NCBI RefSeq assembly: GCF_958979055.1
Contig: NC_084891.1
Coordinates: 22,942,001-23,006,000, forward strand
DNA from: Alnus glutinosa
Taxonomy: Eukaryota; Streptophyta; Magnoliopsida; Fagales; Betulaceae
Direction of reading: 5' to 3'
DNA length: 64,000 nucleotides
Positions 35,822 through 49,139 of this stretch are shown here, one piece after another (the stretch's first letter is position 1; the number at the start of each line of letters is the position of its first letter). A program made the translations under genes and the position numbers. Below the pieces are notes generated by a model, which ran no database searches, was not told the origin of the DNA, and saw nothing but the letters and a program-made list of their open reading frames with translations.

Positions 35822-38800
35822 ATGGCTCTCGGGAAGCCGAACCTGGCTCATCACTCTTGCTTCAATATAGGAGACGAGGTCGAGGTCACCAGTGCGGACC
35901 ACAGCCTTCGCGGCACGCTGTTTCCCGCAAAAATCATAGCCCGTCTCTGCAAAACCAATAAGTTCGTAGTTGAGTACAAAAGCCTAGAGGCCACCGATGT
36001 GCCCTTGAGGGAATCGGTTGACACGGTGCTACTAAGGCCCTTGCCTCCACCAGAAAACGATCACACTTTCCATTTTGGCGACGAGGTGGACGCGTTTTTC
36101 AGTGGCGGATGGTGGGAGGGAATAATCACTCAAGTAGATGAGGGTCCGGCGTACTGGGTTTACTTTAGGTTTGCGAAACAAGAGTTTCACTTTCAACCTT
36201 CGGAGATGAGGCCTCACAGGGAGTGGATCAATGGAACTTGGCTCCCACCTAGGGTAAGGATTTTTTGTTTCTGGCTTTTTTTTTTTTTTTTTTTAAACCT
36301 AAAATTGCTTTATTTCAACATTCAGAAGGATTTGGAAAATAGTTGAAGGAAAAACCCACAATAATATATTTTAATAAGGGAAATATGTATTGTAGTGTTT
36401 GTTGTTCAAAATGCTGATTGTTGGGTATTGTTTGTTGGACTCATACTCTGAGATGGGTTATCAATGGTAAATTGAAACTTGAATTGTATTAGCTGGCATT
36501 CGTGAGTAAAAATTAGATGATATTATTTAAACCCTAAATAGCATACACTTCATCTGGTAGAATGCATACATAGACATATCCATCAAAGATAAAAATTTAT
36601 ATGGAAGGGTGATAATTGTTGCTTTAGCTTTGTTATCCATTCTCTGCATGGGTCATCGTTCTTGTATCACAATTACAAGTTGGGCTTGTTGCTGTATTCA
36701 CGACATTCTTTTGAAATTCAACAAATTTTGTCTTATAGCAGAAGTATATGAATTTTTTTTTATTGGCTATACGGGCATTTAAAATGATTTAAAAAAATGT
36801 TTTTATTTGTTTAGTAGCAAGACATGAAAGCTATATTTGCCTTTCATAACCCTAAGTAAGACATACATTTATAACTTTTGAAATCCTTGCTATTAGAAAA
36901 TCTATTCTTCATTCTGGGCTTAGGAGTACTATGCAGTATGCTTCTCAGAAAATCTTAGCCCAGGCTAGGGAGAAAGGTGATATTTGTCAATTAACATAAA
37001 TTTGGAGAATTCATTGTTTAGTTTTCTTGAAAGTAGTGAGAAGATGAGAGCGAGCAAAATAAAAATGAACAGAATGTGTAAAGCAGGCAAGAATAATTTT
37101 GATACTTGTGTTTAAAATGGAATGCATTTTGAGGAACCTTTTGTTCTTTTGCTAAAATGCAACAATGCTGTTTGCTGTTTAACTCTCTTTTAGGAAATAA
37201 TGCTTCTTGGAGGCCTTGTTTCTTCTTTCTTGTACTATATAGTTTAAGCTTGTAAACCCTTGATAAATATATGATAAGAAAATTGGATTTCTTCATTTTG
37301 AGAATCTATTTATCACTTGGGACCCCTTTCATGGTTTCATTTGGTTGAGCAGAAAAAGTAATTTCTTAGAGAGCAACTTGAATAAGATCAGCTTGGTTAA
37401 GTGGCTAACGAGCTCGACAGTTATGAGATACATCAAATCATAAAGATCAATTTTCCTGTCAACTCTCATTATTCTTTCTTTATCTGTTTCTTTTTCTTTT
37501 TCTCTACTAGGTGTTGGCTTTCAATAAGAAATTAATTTTCCTTGGGTAAATTATTTTGCTTATATCATATATAGGATTTGAATTGAAATAATTAAACAGT
37601 TGTGAGAAGAGCTAACTCTTGGCTTACTCAATTATTAACCTTGCACATTTAAAATAACAATGTGTTTGCTTGTGTGTGTGTTGTGTGTCTCTTTCTTTCT
37701 TTTTTTCCCCCAGTCTTGTAGCTTCTTTTTATTCCTCTCGGCCCACCTGTCTTGTAGCTGTTTCATGTCAAGATGCAATGAGACACATTCTGTGCGTAAG
37801 AAAAAGTTCTTTCACTTGTCTCAGGCGGACTTATGATAATAAACTTTAAATATCTCAAGTAGAATAACTTAAGAAGCCTTAATGCAACATATACCATTTC
37901 GTCACTGCTTAAGAATCCTTATTCTTCAAATTAGTTCTTTCACTTGGGATTTTGCTGCTGATGTTTTGAATTATGTTTAATTGTTTCTTTTGGGCTGAGT
38001 TGCTTAGCGTTTCTTTGTTTGGTGTTGTAGGGGTTGGTTTTCTAGCCCTTTGGGGACCTTTGTTTTCTTTGGCTGGCCGTTGGTGCTGTTAGTGGATGGC
38101 CTGTTGTTTGTTTGTTTTTTGTGGACTCCTCTTTCTTGTTTCTTATACATTAAAAAAAAAATGCACCACTTCATTAGAAGGGTCAAGGAAAGAATCTTTT
38201 GGAAGATACCTGTAAGATTATGTACACTAAATGCAGAGACTAAACAATCTTTTCAAACTAAATGTTTTGTAATAGTCATTGCAGATTTTCATATTAGTTA
38301 ACCTCTTTCTTTTTTTTTTCCTGTTTTGTGGACTCCTCTTTCTTGTTTAGTTTACATGCTCAATCTTCTCAAAACTGGGCTGCAGGAAGTGTCCCTTAAA
38401 ACGGAAGCAAATTCGAGCAAAGCAAGGATGAATAAGTTTAGCAAAGGAACAGCAGTAGAGGTAAGCAGTGACGAAGATGGATTTCAAGGTGCTTGGTTTG
38501 CTGCAACAGTCATCAATGCTAGAGGACAGGACAAATACCTCGTTAAGTACAAGAGCCTGAGAACTGAAGATGACATGGACTATTTGAGAGAAGAGGTTGA
38601 TATACAGCACATAAGGCCTCGTCCTCCTAATGCTGTCATGATTGATAGCTACGATCTGAATGAAGAAGTTGAGGCATTTTGCAATGATGGATGGTGGGAG
38701 GGTGTGATTTCCAAGGTTGTTAAGGGCTCAAGGTACAAAGTTTACTTCAAAGGCACAAAAGACGAAGTGGAGTTTCAGCACTCTGACCTAAGACCACGTC

Positions 38801-39548
38801 AAGATTGGATAGAAGGAACTTGGGTCAGGGCTTCTCAGGTATATGACTTTGAAATACCTTCTTTAAAAATTTTACCAATGAATTTTATTTCCTTTTTTCC
38901 TTTGTCATGCTGTTGTAGATTTTGTTTGGGGAGGTGGAAACTTGGCTTGTCAATTGTTAAGTGATTAATAATTTCCTTTGAATTCACAAGAGGTTGGTCA
39001 AAACTTGGTTTAGAAAAAGCGCTGGAATTTAATTGAGAATAGTTGTGAAAGTTTCTAAATTTTGTTTAACGAAACTTAGCATTTAATTTGTTTGGCATAA
39101 GAAGAGAAAATTAAAGGTTCTGTTTAACTTGGGCAATTCAGACAAGTTGTAACACAAGAAAAAGATTGTCTTCAACTGCTCCAGCTCCGCTTCACTCCAT
39201 CGTTACAGCTATTCAGTGATCAAAACTTATGAGGATCGGCTATTTCATGGCAATGTGAATTCACAGACTTGCTCATAAAAAAATAATTCACAGACCTGCC
39301 AATATGCTGATCAGAAATTACTCAACGTGTGCCATGTGGATAAGCAAATGAGCAAGGAAACTGAAAGTTTTATGACATGGCATAGAGTTGAATTGCACTG
39401 GCAATCATTTACTTTATGTTCCCATGTTTGTGATACCAACTACTATCACAAAATATGCGTTCTTGATTTGACATATTTGTACTTGTTTCTTGAAGATCTT
39501 CCTTATGATTTACTAACTTGGAACCTTTTTCAGGCCTTGAAGTTCTGA
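35822..39548 (+). CDS. Agenet-domain (plant Tudor-like) protein, 3 exons
   Basis: Exons are 35822-36253, 38386-38838 and 39534-39548, all phase 0 and GT-AG, giving 299 residues. Four Agenet modules lie as two tandem pairs: about 12-80 and 81-144 in exon 1, about 158-230 and 232-290 in exon 2. The second module of each pair has the GGWWEG or DGWWEG signature, and each pair ends with an xRPH/RPRxxWIxGTW motif. Agenet modules belong to the Tudor royal family and often read methylated histones; the target here is unknown. It resembles the N-terminal half of DUF724 proteins without the DUF724 tail. The last exon encodes only ALKF and the stop. Confidence 0.85.
36254..38385. other. Intron 1 of the Agenet gene
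   Basis: A 2.1-kb AT-rich intron. A segment at about 38111-38140 (TTTTGTGGACTCCTCTTTCTTG) recurs at 38324-38347, suggesting a small duplication or retroposon. Otherwise nothing is recognised. Confidence 0.6.
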
Positions 39549-42512
39549 TTCATCAAAGCGGAATCATATAATGTTAGTGGGAAAATAGGTTCATTCATCT
39601 TCACATTCATCGCAGATCACATTCCATACGGAGGTGTTCTCTACCTTTTGTGTTTCAGTACAGATTTGTTGATCAAGAAACCAAAATGTACCAGGATGTT
39701 TGGCTAACAATTTACAAATTGCAGAAATTAGATACTGAATTGACTGGCTTTTGCGTAAACCTGCAACTCAAAAATGGTTATTTGCCTTTTGTGTTCATTT
39801 GTAAAGGCACGTGATTTAAAATGTATAATTTTGAAGAGTGAACGTAATGGTTGCCTCTTCGTAGAGTGTACACCATCTTTTGATCTTGTTGAACATAAAA
39901 TTTGTTCACTTTTCGTCTGTATATGACTTAGCGGTGTTTGCTTTTAATGATATTTCAATTACTTATAAATAAAAAATTTGTTCCCATTCAGCTGTACCTT
40001 TATTACGACGGCTTTATTCATCAACCCTAGTGAATCTTTTGGCATCCGAGAACAGAGATATTTGGCTCTTAGGGCAGGTCATATTGCTTCTCATGTCTTA
40101 GTCGATTTGCCCTAGGACAGAGACTTTTATTTTAGTCCAAGTGCTTGTATTGGATGACTAGCAGTTCTAAGTTTCTAACCCATTCATCTAGAAGGAACTT
40201 TCAATTTCCAATAATTAGCAAGACTTTGTGATCAAATTGTGTCTGCCAATGGCAGAAAGGATTGCATATTGCCACTGGCCTTGCTTGTTCTTGCCTGATA
40301 ATTGTTATACTTCAGATTTTAGTAGCTGAATAAGTAGATTAAATTCCTAGTAATACATGAATCCTAGTCTGTAACAGGACCACTGACAGGCCAATAAGCT
40401 TCTTCTAAAAAATTTGCAGTATTAGATCAATAACTAGCGGTTTCTCCATGCTTGCTGGGCTTTGTCGGAACCCTAATGATATTCATTGGTTGAATGGGAA
40501 AGAGCAGCTATGTCATCCTTGTTATGAGAGATGCAAAAGCAGCCCCCTTTGGCTATCCCAGTGTATTGGGTAGCACTTTAGCTTCTCTATCTATTATTTT
40601 AACAAAACAAATTTTTCTCTCTTATCTTTGCCTTTCATTAGGGGCTGTGTTGGAATTTTATAAAAAATGTGAGGGTAGATAGGAAACTTATATTTTGTAA
40701 AGAAATAATTTTTTTAATGGTATTGGAAAATATTAGAAAAACTATTGTGGAGTGTATTTTGATAGAGAAACAAAAAATATTTTTGTTCTCTAAATTTAAA
40801 AAAAATCAAAGAAAAAATGCTGAGGATGCTTTTAGCAACGCCAATGTTATCAACACTCCTAACTCCGTTGGGTTGTGTGTGTGCGCGTGTGTGTATATAT
40901 ATATAGAGTGCAAAATACATATAGGCTATAGCCCCATTCTAAATGCCAACAATTTTTGTAATATTTTTTCTAAATTTTTAATTGCAACAATGTCTCTCAA
41001 AACTACATTACAATTGTGCGTACCCACGGTTAAAAAAACTAAAAATAAAAACCTTAGATAAAAAATTTTTAAAAATGAAAGAAATGGAAAGGAATAAATT
41101 TTCATGGATTTTTTTTGAATCTTTTGCTTCTTTGTTTTTCTTTTTCTTTTCGTTTTTTCTTTTTAAATTTTTTTTTTTCTATTATTTTACCAATTGTATT
41201 TTTGCCATTTTTTTTTACAACTCAATGGTAATTTAGAAGAGACATTAATGCAATTAAAAGTTTCGAACGAAATTACAAATTGCATGGTAGTTAATATAAG
41301 ATTATTTGGGCTTATACCCTTTTTTTTTTTTTTTCTTTTTTTTTTTCTTTTTTTGTAAAACTAACATAATTAGTTTAATATAAGATTTACGTGGGAAAAA
41401 TAGAAAAACTTTACTTATAATTCATGATCTTTCATCACTTTTAAAAAAACTACCTAAACTTTAAAAAGTGTTAATTTAAAATATTTATCTTTCAATTTTT
41501 TTTAATTTCAACATTAAATTTTCTGTTAAATTCTGTCAAAATACCACTTATTTTTTTAGGAAAAAAAAAAATTGCTAAGATTTCAGTGTTGCTAAAAATT
41601 CAACAAAATTTACAAAAATACTAATGTCTGAATCTTTAAATTTTTTATTTAAAAATAAACACGAATATTTTGAAGATTTTAATAAAATTAAACAAAAAAT
41701 TCAATCGAATTGTTGAAATTAAAAAAATAATAATAATTATAATAAAATAAAATAAAATAAGATAATGAATACCCTAAATTGACACATTTTAAAATTTGAG
41801 TATTGTTTTCAAAAGTAATAAAAGATTATGAATTATTTAAATGAAGTTTTTCAAAAAAAAAAATTAGCAGGGAACATGAATGAAAATCTCAATTGATACC
41901 AGTCAGAAAAGCAAAGAGCTTAGAAATACCCTGCTACTTTCCAACAAGGAAATCTAACCGGAACATAACTAAAGGTTCATGACATTGAATTTGACATTTT
42001 TGAATTTCCAACATAGAGAGATGATAGATCATCGAATTTTTTTTATCAAATCCAGATGGGGATAAGCCCCCAGAAATTGGTTCAAAGTCTCCGACCTCTT
42101 AGCAGTTAATCGAAGATAAATTGTGCCGTGGCAATCAGGAAGGACACTTAAAAACAGAGAGAACGTAGAAATTTTTGACAAAATCCAACTCCCAAAAAAC
42201 ACTGGCCAAAACCCAAGACAATGGTTTTGCCAAGTTCTTACAAACAAACAGCATCTGAAAGTACTGAAAATTTATATCGATCTAAAAAAGATTATAAATC
42301 TCACAAAATTCTAAATAGGGTAAAACCAAAGTATACTCCTATGAAAGGAAGCATAGTCAAACCAAAACCGAATGGAGGTCAAAATAACCATGCAATGAAA
42401 ATTCATAAATTCAGAGACCTTAGAAAAGCTAGGATTAAGTTTTAACAAGTCCAGAACGAAATGCAAAAACCCTTTCAACATTAGAAGTAAAGAAGGCTGC
42501 TTTATGGACCAA
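39549..42512. other. Intergenic between Agenet and RPL13 genes
   Basis: Contains the Agenet 3' UTR, a short LINE-family tail at about 39930-39978 (GCTTTTAATGATATTTCAATTACTTATAAA), a GT/TA repeat at 40877-40907, several poly(T) runs (41100-41350), and the likely 3' UTR of RPL13 from about 42300. No further gene was seen. Confidence 0.6.
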
Positions 42513-44170
<1,658 letters not shown>

Positions 44171-45031
44171 TTACCTGTAAAGCCATGGAATGAATGAGAA
44201 ACAGCCTCAAATGATATGCACATAGTTGTCACTGTGAGATCATGAAAACTGAAGCTAGAAAACCACATTTAATGCACCAAAACATCTCTTTTTGTTTGTG
44301 TTCGGAAATAAATGTTTGCCTCTTAAACTCTAAAAAATAATGTTGGGTGCATACAGTTATCTTTTAAGTCACTGCTTAGACATTAAAATGCACTCTCACA
44401 GGGAAATCCAAGCATGCTTTTTACAGTCGCTCTAACAAACACATTCTTGTAATCATGTCCTTTTTCTTTATAATGTCCTCAACATCCCATACAAATCCTA
44501 AATAAGAATGAAATCATACCAGTTTTTCATAAAACGATTCAAAGCAAAAACAATTTATATCAGCAATAATTGGGTCATTAAAGAGGAAAAAAAAGGGTGA
44601 AAACTCAAATTATACTATAACTTACACAACAATTTAATATATAAAATTATTTAGTGAAAATGCGAAATACTTCTTCAGAAGCTCTTTCAAAAGTCAAAGT
44701 GCTATTAATTGTGCCAAGCATGCCAAAGGCCCAAAACGAAAGAATGCTACCACAACAAAAGAAATTCTTAAGTATACAAAATACTGAAACACATAATACA
44801 CCAACAGAAAATAACAACGGGCTTTGTCAAAATAAGAAAACCACAACAATAGATTACTCTTTCCACGTTCGACAAAACACAAGCATTTTCTTCTCTCCTC
44901 GTTGCTACAAAAGAAAACATCTTACTCACAAGCTCATTTCACTATTTGGGCAAACGAAAAATAAATAGAAACAAGCTCGCTTATATGGAACCAGTTAAAC
45001 TAAGCTTTTAGATTCAAAAATAAATTCCTCA

Positions 45032-45125
45032 CCGATGAGCTTTAGCTCAACTGGTACTTCCTTTGTGGGCTAGGTCGTGGGTTCAAGTCCCATCCGGTGT
45101 GTCTAACTTACCAATAAAAAAAAAA
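45032..45125 (+). mobile_element. tRNA-derived SINE-like element in RPL13 leader intron
   Basis: A polymerase III box A (TTTAGCTCAACTGG, 45041-45053) and box B (GGTTCAAGTCC, 45080-45090) are spaced as in a tRNA, with a tRNA-like T-arm ending CCCATCCGG, then a short tail and an A-run. The anticodon arm does not fold well, so a SINE or tRNA pseudogene is favoured over a working tRNA. Confidence 0.6.
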
Positions 45126-45479
45126 TCATCTTTCCATTTACTTCCCTTATTTTTCTCAGCAACCAAACAGAGGCTAATCGAAGCAGACAAATCAAACTTA
45201 ATCTAAGGAACCCATACAAAGAAGCATCAATGCACTCATAATAAATATATTTTTTCAAAAAAAAAATTATGACTCTGGAGAGTGTCAAACCCCAGAGATC
45301 TAAAAATAGGTTAAATCCAAAGACCAACGCAAACCCATACGCGGTTGTACCCTCAAATATGCAGAAAACAAGTCTTTTTGCTCAAATTTTCTAATTTCTC
45401 AGCAAGCAAACAGAGCGGCAGAGGTAGATAGATAGATAGAAAATTGAACACAGATGATGGCAACGAAAATGAATGAGAA

Positions 45480-45700
45480 AGTGTGGTGACCTTACAGCGC
45501 TGCCGACAAAATGGAGCTGAACCTTTTGTGTGTCTCTCTCTCTCTCGCTCGGGCGCAAGAAGCTTTGTTAGGGTTTCTTGGGTTTATATGTGTGTAGGGA
45601 GGAAAGCTAGTGAAAACCCTAGCTGCTTTTCTTTCTGGCCTTTTTTTCTCCTGTTGGCCCAATTCTTTGAGGTTAGTTGGGCCGCAGCTTGGGCTTTTTT
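45480..45700 (-). promoter_or_regulatory. RPL13 promoter and leader: telo-box and site II motifs
   Basis: On the minus strand a telo-box AAACCCTAA lies at 45576-45568. Site II-type TGGGCC/TGGGCT motifs lie at 45678-45683 and 45690-45695, and a GGCCC core at 45656-45660. The pairing of telo-box and site II is well known in plant ribosomal-protein promoters and ties expression to cell growth. The first, non-coding exon is inferred to end near 45491. Confidence 0.6.
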
Positions 45701-45781
45701 ATTTATTTATTTATTTTTCCGCAACTTCGGTTGAAAGTTCGATCTGTTGCAACTTGCAAGTAAATACTGTGTATATATAAG

Positions 45782-45822
<41 letters not shown>

Positions 45823-47791
45823 AATTTTTTTTAAAAAAAAATTATTAGGTTGATTATTTCATATTCTTGCATTATTCTTTTGCATATAGTACTGCAAGAG
45901 GCAAGTTTATGAACATGCTGACATGTTGTCATCATATTCTATTAATAAAGATTTGATAGAAATGGAAATTTAACGATGTCGAATTGATATCCATTCAGGG
46001 ATGATAATAATTTCTTTTTAAATTCAAGAACACATTCTACCATGATATGGTCCTCCTAATAATATATCACACTTCAACTTGGTGAAAGATACAATAAATA
46101 CAGGCAGACGGATATTTAACTATTTCATTCCGTTATCTGCATATGCAGATATGGTTAACAAAAGTTACTATCCACATATGCGAATAACAGTTTTAAGATA
46201 TGTAGATGGGTTAAAATCGCACTCGCATACCTTTTGTATATAATATATATTTTATATATACACTATATTTAATATATTCACCAAAACAACTTCGTTTTAG
46301 TGTTTAATATTAAAATGGTCGTTTTGGATTAAGTATAGACTTACATGCTACTGTGAATTTTGCAATTTACGAAGTTTTACCTATATGTAACATCTTTTGC
46401 CCAAAGCCTAGAGTACTCTTTAGGCAAATCCAATGTAATGGGCTTAGAATGTATAGGCCGGTTTAATTCGGCCTAAGTTAGTTTAAAAAATATATCAAAA
46501 ACTTAATAAACCATTAACTAAATTTTTTGACTTTTAGTCTCCTACCAGCAGCACTACTGGCATGGCTAACCACATATTTGACTACTTTGGAGGTAGTCGA
46601 ACTACTCGTGTGGACAAAAGAGATAATTTGGCCGTTCCGAAAAGGAAATTGGGGTGGCCAAACAACTTCTTTTGGTCAAAAAGTGTGGTTCAACCACCTC
46701 AAAGCTAGTTGAATGTGGTCGAGCCATCCATTTTGGCAAAATGGGTGGTTCGGTCATCTCTAAAGGCTATTTGGGAGTGGCCCAACCACTTATGTGCCAA
46801 GGGGTTTGAAATTTGAAAGTTAAGGCAATTAATGCATTCTAGATCCATCGAGCATACGATGGTACTGAAAATTGCTGATGAGAAGGAGAAGCTAAAAATG
46901 ATATTTAGGGTGGTCGAACCACTCATTTTACCACTAGAGGTGGTTCGGCCGCCCCCAACTTAGATGATTCCCCGCTCATTGCCTCTATCCTCCATGCGTG
47001 AGTTTTCCATATCCCAATCCCCTTCCTCCTCCTCTACCCCTCTCCCCTTGCCTCTTTCACCTCCTCACCTCCCCCATTCACGATCACACCATCCACAATC
47101 ACAAGTATCGTATGTACCAATTTCATGCATCTTTTGAGTCTTTCAATCAGAAATCCATCAATATCATCAACATCGGCCACCCCTAATGGTGGTGGGGGAG
47201 ACCAATAGTGGCTGTGAGGCTGCTAGAGAGAGAAAAAGTTTATAGTTTTAAACTTGTAATATGATTTGCAAATCTAAACCCTTCATTTAAAATAAAAAAG
47301 CCCAAATTAAACTATTGCACAACGTGCAATGCCATAAATATTGAGCGGTCTCAATCCATCAATATGGGATACGTCCGACTTTCCTTTTGCACCTAAATTC
47401 TTTTATCTCATCTTTTATTTTCTATTTTATTTGTTCCACATAGCATATAACATAAACAATAATAACAATACAATTATACAAGAATGAAATACACATAAAA
47501 AGGCAAACTAAAAAAAATCCTTAATGCAGGAAAGCGATGAAAACGTCTCTTTTAGAATAAATCCATCGATCATAACGAGACGCCTCCCATTAATGCTTAA
47601 GAAATCACAACCAAAAAAAAAAAAAGAAGAAGAAGAAGAAAGAAAGAAAGAAAGAAGCAAATGGGAAACATGAGGGCTTGATTTAATAGTTGGCTCATTC
47701 AATTAGGATCCAACTTTGATGCTGTAAAAAAAAAAACATGAAATCTCTTGTAAAATAACCAACGGTCCAAATTTAATTTTATTAAAAATAC

Positions 47792-47822
<31 letters not shown>

Positions 47823-49130
47823 AAAGCTTGCTAAGGGACCACCTTGCCACATGGGTAAGGTGGTCAAGAGTTATGTCTTGGGGAGGTAAAAGATCATATC
47901 TCCATATAATATTATTACATAAAAACTGAAAACAGAAGAAAAATCTTTTCTCTATCATCACATGATTCTCATCCTCTTCCCTCACTTCCCCACCACTTCA
48001 CCTTTTCCTCACCCAAATAAAAGAAAAAAGAAAAAGAAAAAAAAAAGAGACAAGAACCCAATGCCAAGCATATTTTGAAGTACTTCCAACTCTTCAGTTC
48101 AGACCATGATGGGTCACTCTGTCCTATAATCAACTCAATGCCAAGCATATTTGGAAATACTCCGTGGCAATTAACTTGAAGCGAAAGCCCTGAACTCCCA
48201 TATACATAGGCACGGCAAAAAGTTCAACTCAAGCTTTAGCCAAGCTTGAGCATGGCCCAATCTTTACCGCCCTGAACTAAAGGTGCCAGAAACTCAGCGT
48301 TAGTTCACCTACAAGCAGCAACTAAAAGTAGATTTGATCATATAAGCAAGTTTTATCATTAACGAAACGAGCAGATTACATCAAATTCAGTACATATTCT
48401 CCAAGGATTAGTTTTTCATCTCATGCCATCCAAGAGTCAGCTTATGTTTTGATTCAGATTAGCTATTGTTGGTGCAATTTTTTTTATTTTTCAATTTGAA
48501 AAATATTAGTAAAAAGCTCCATAAGATGATATTTTCTCCTACCAATTCTGGCTAATTGGTGTGCATTAGGTTATAACAAATTCGTCTACAAAATGCAATG
48601 AAACCCAGATTCTACCTGATGTTTGACTATGTTATGCAGAAACGAAGTGAAACCAGAATATTCTCAGATTTTCAATTCTGGCAAGAATAGAAAATTAGAA
48701 TATAACAGTGACGTAATTGTGTAAGATAGAAGTCATCAAGCTTGTGAGAGAGAGAGAGAGAGATTATAACTTTTCAGATTCTTGTAGATACCTTTTCTGC
48801 AAATGGAGTGGGCTATTTATAGAAGAAATGGAGTCTTTTTATGCAATTCACCTAGACAGTTTTCTTGTCTGTTTATTAACAGAAACTTAATTTTGTAATT
48901 AGCAAAAATTAACTGTTATTAACAGTCATTTAATTCTAATCGTTCGATCGCACTTATTATTAACAGTTATTTAATTATGAATGTTAGATCAAGCTATTAG
49001 TAACGATCATTTACTATGCTTATATATGTTTGGAAGAGCCTTAAAGGCATTCTAACAGTTCCTACTTCCAGAGGATCTTTTCCTGATTTCCTATGCTTAT
49101 ATTTGTTTGGAAGAGCCTTAAAGGCATTCT
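45701..49130. other. Intergenic, repeat-rich
   Basis: Poly(T) run at 45787-45818. Region 46570-46960 holds diverged GGTGGTTCGGCC/GGCCGAACCACC units, like the core of decayed Mutator-type MITEs. A GAA/AAAG tract lies at 47620-47660 and an A-run at about 47791-47818. The stretch 47830-47865 resembles the right arm of the 4501 MITE. GA repeat at 48748-48764. Direct 42-bp repeat at 49014-49055 and 49091-49132. No gene was seen. Confidence 0.5.
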
Positions 49131-49139
49131 AAGGTGCCC

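Noticed and set aside
45032..45125. Functional tRNA gene
   Set aside because: Boxes A and B are present, but the anticodon arm does not fold convincingly and an A-tail follows, favouring a SINE.
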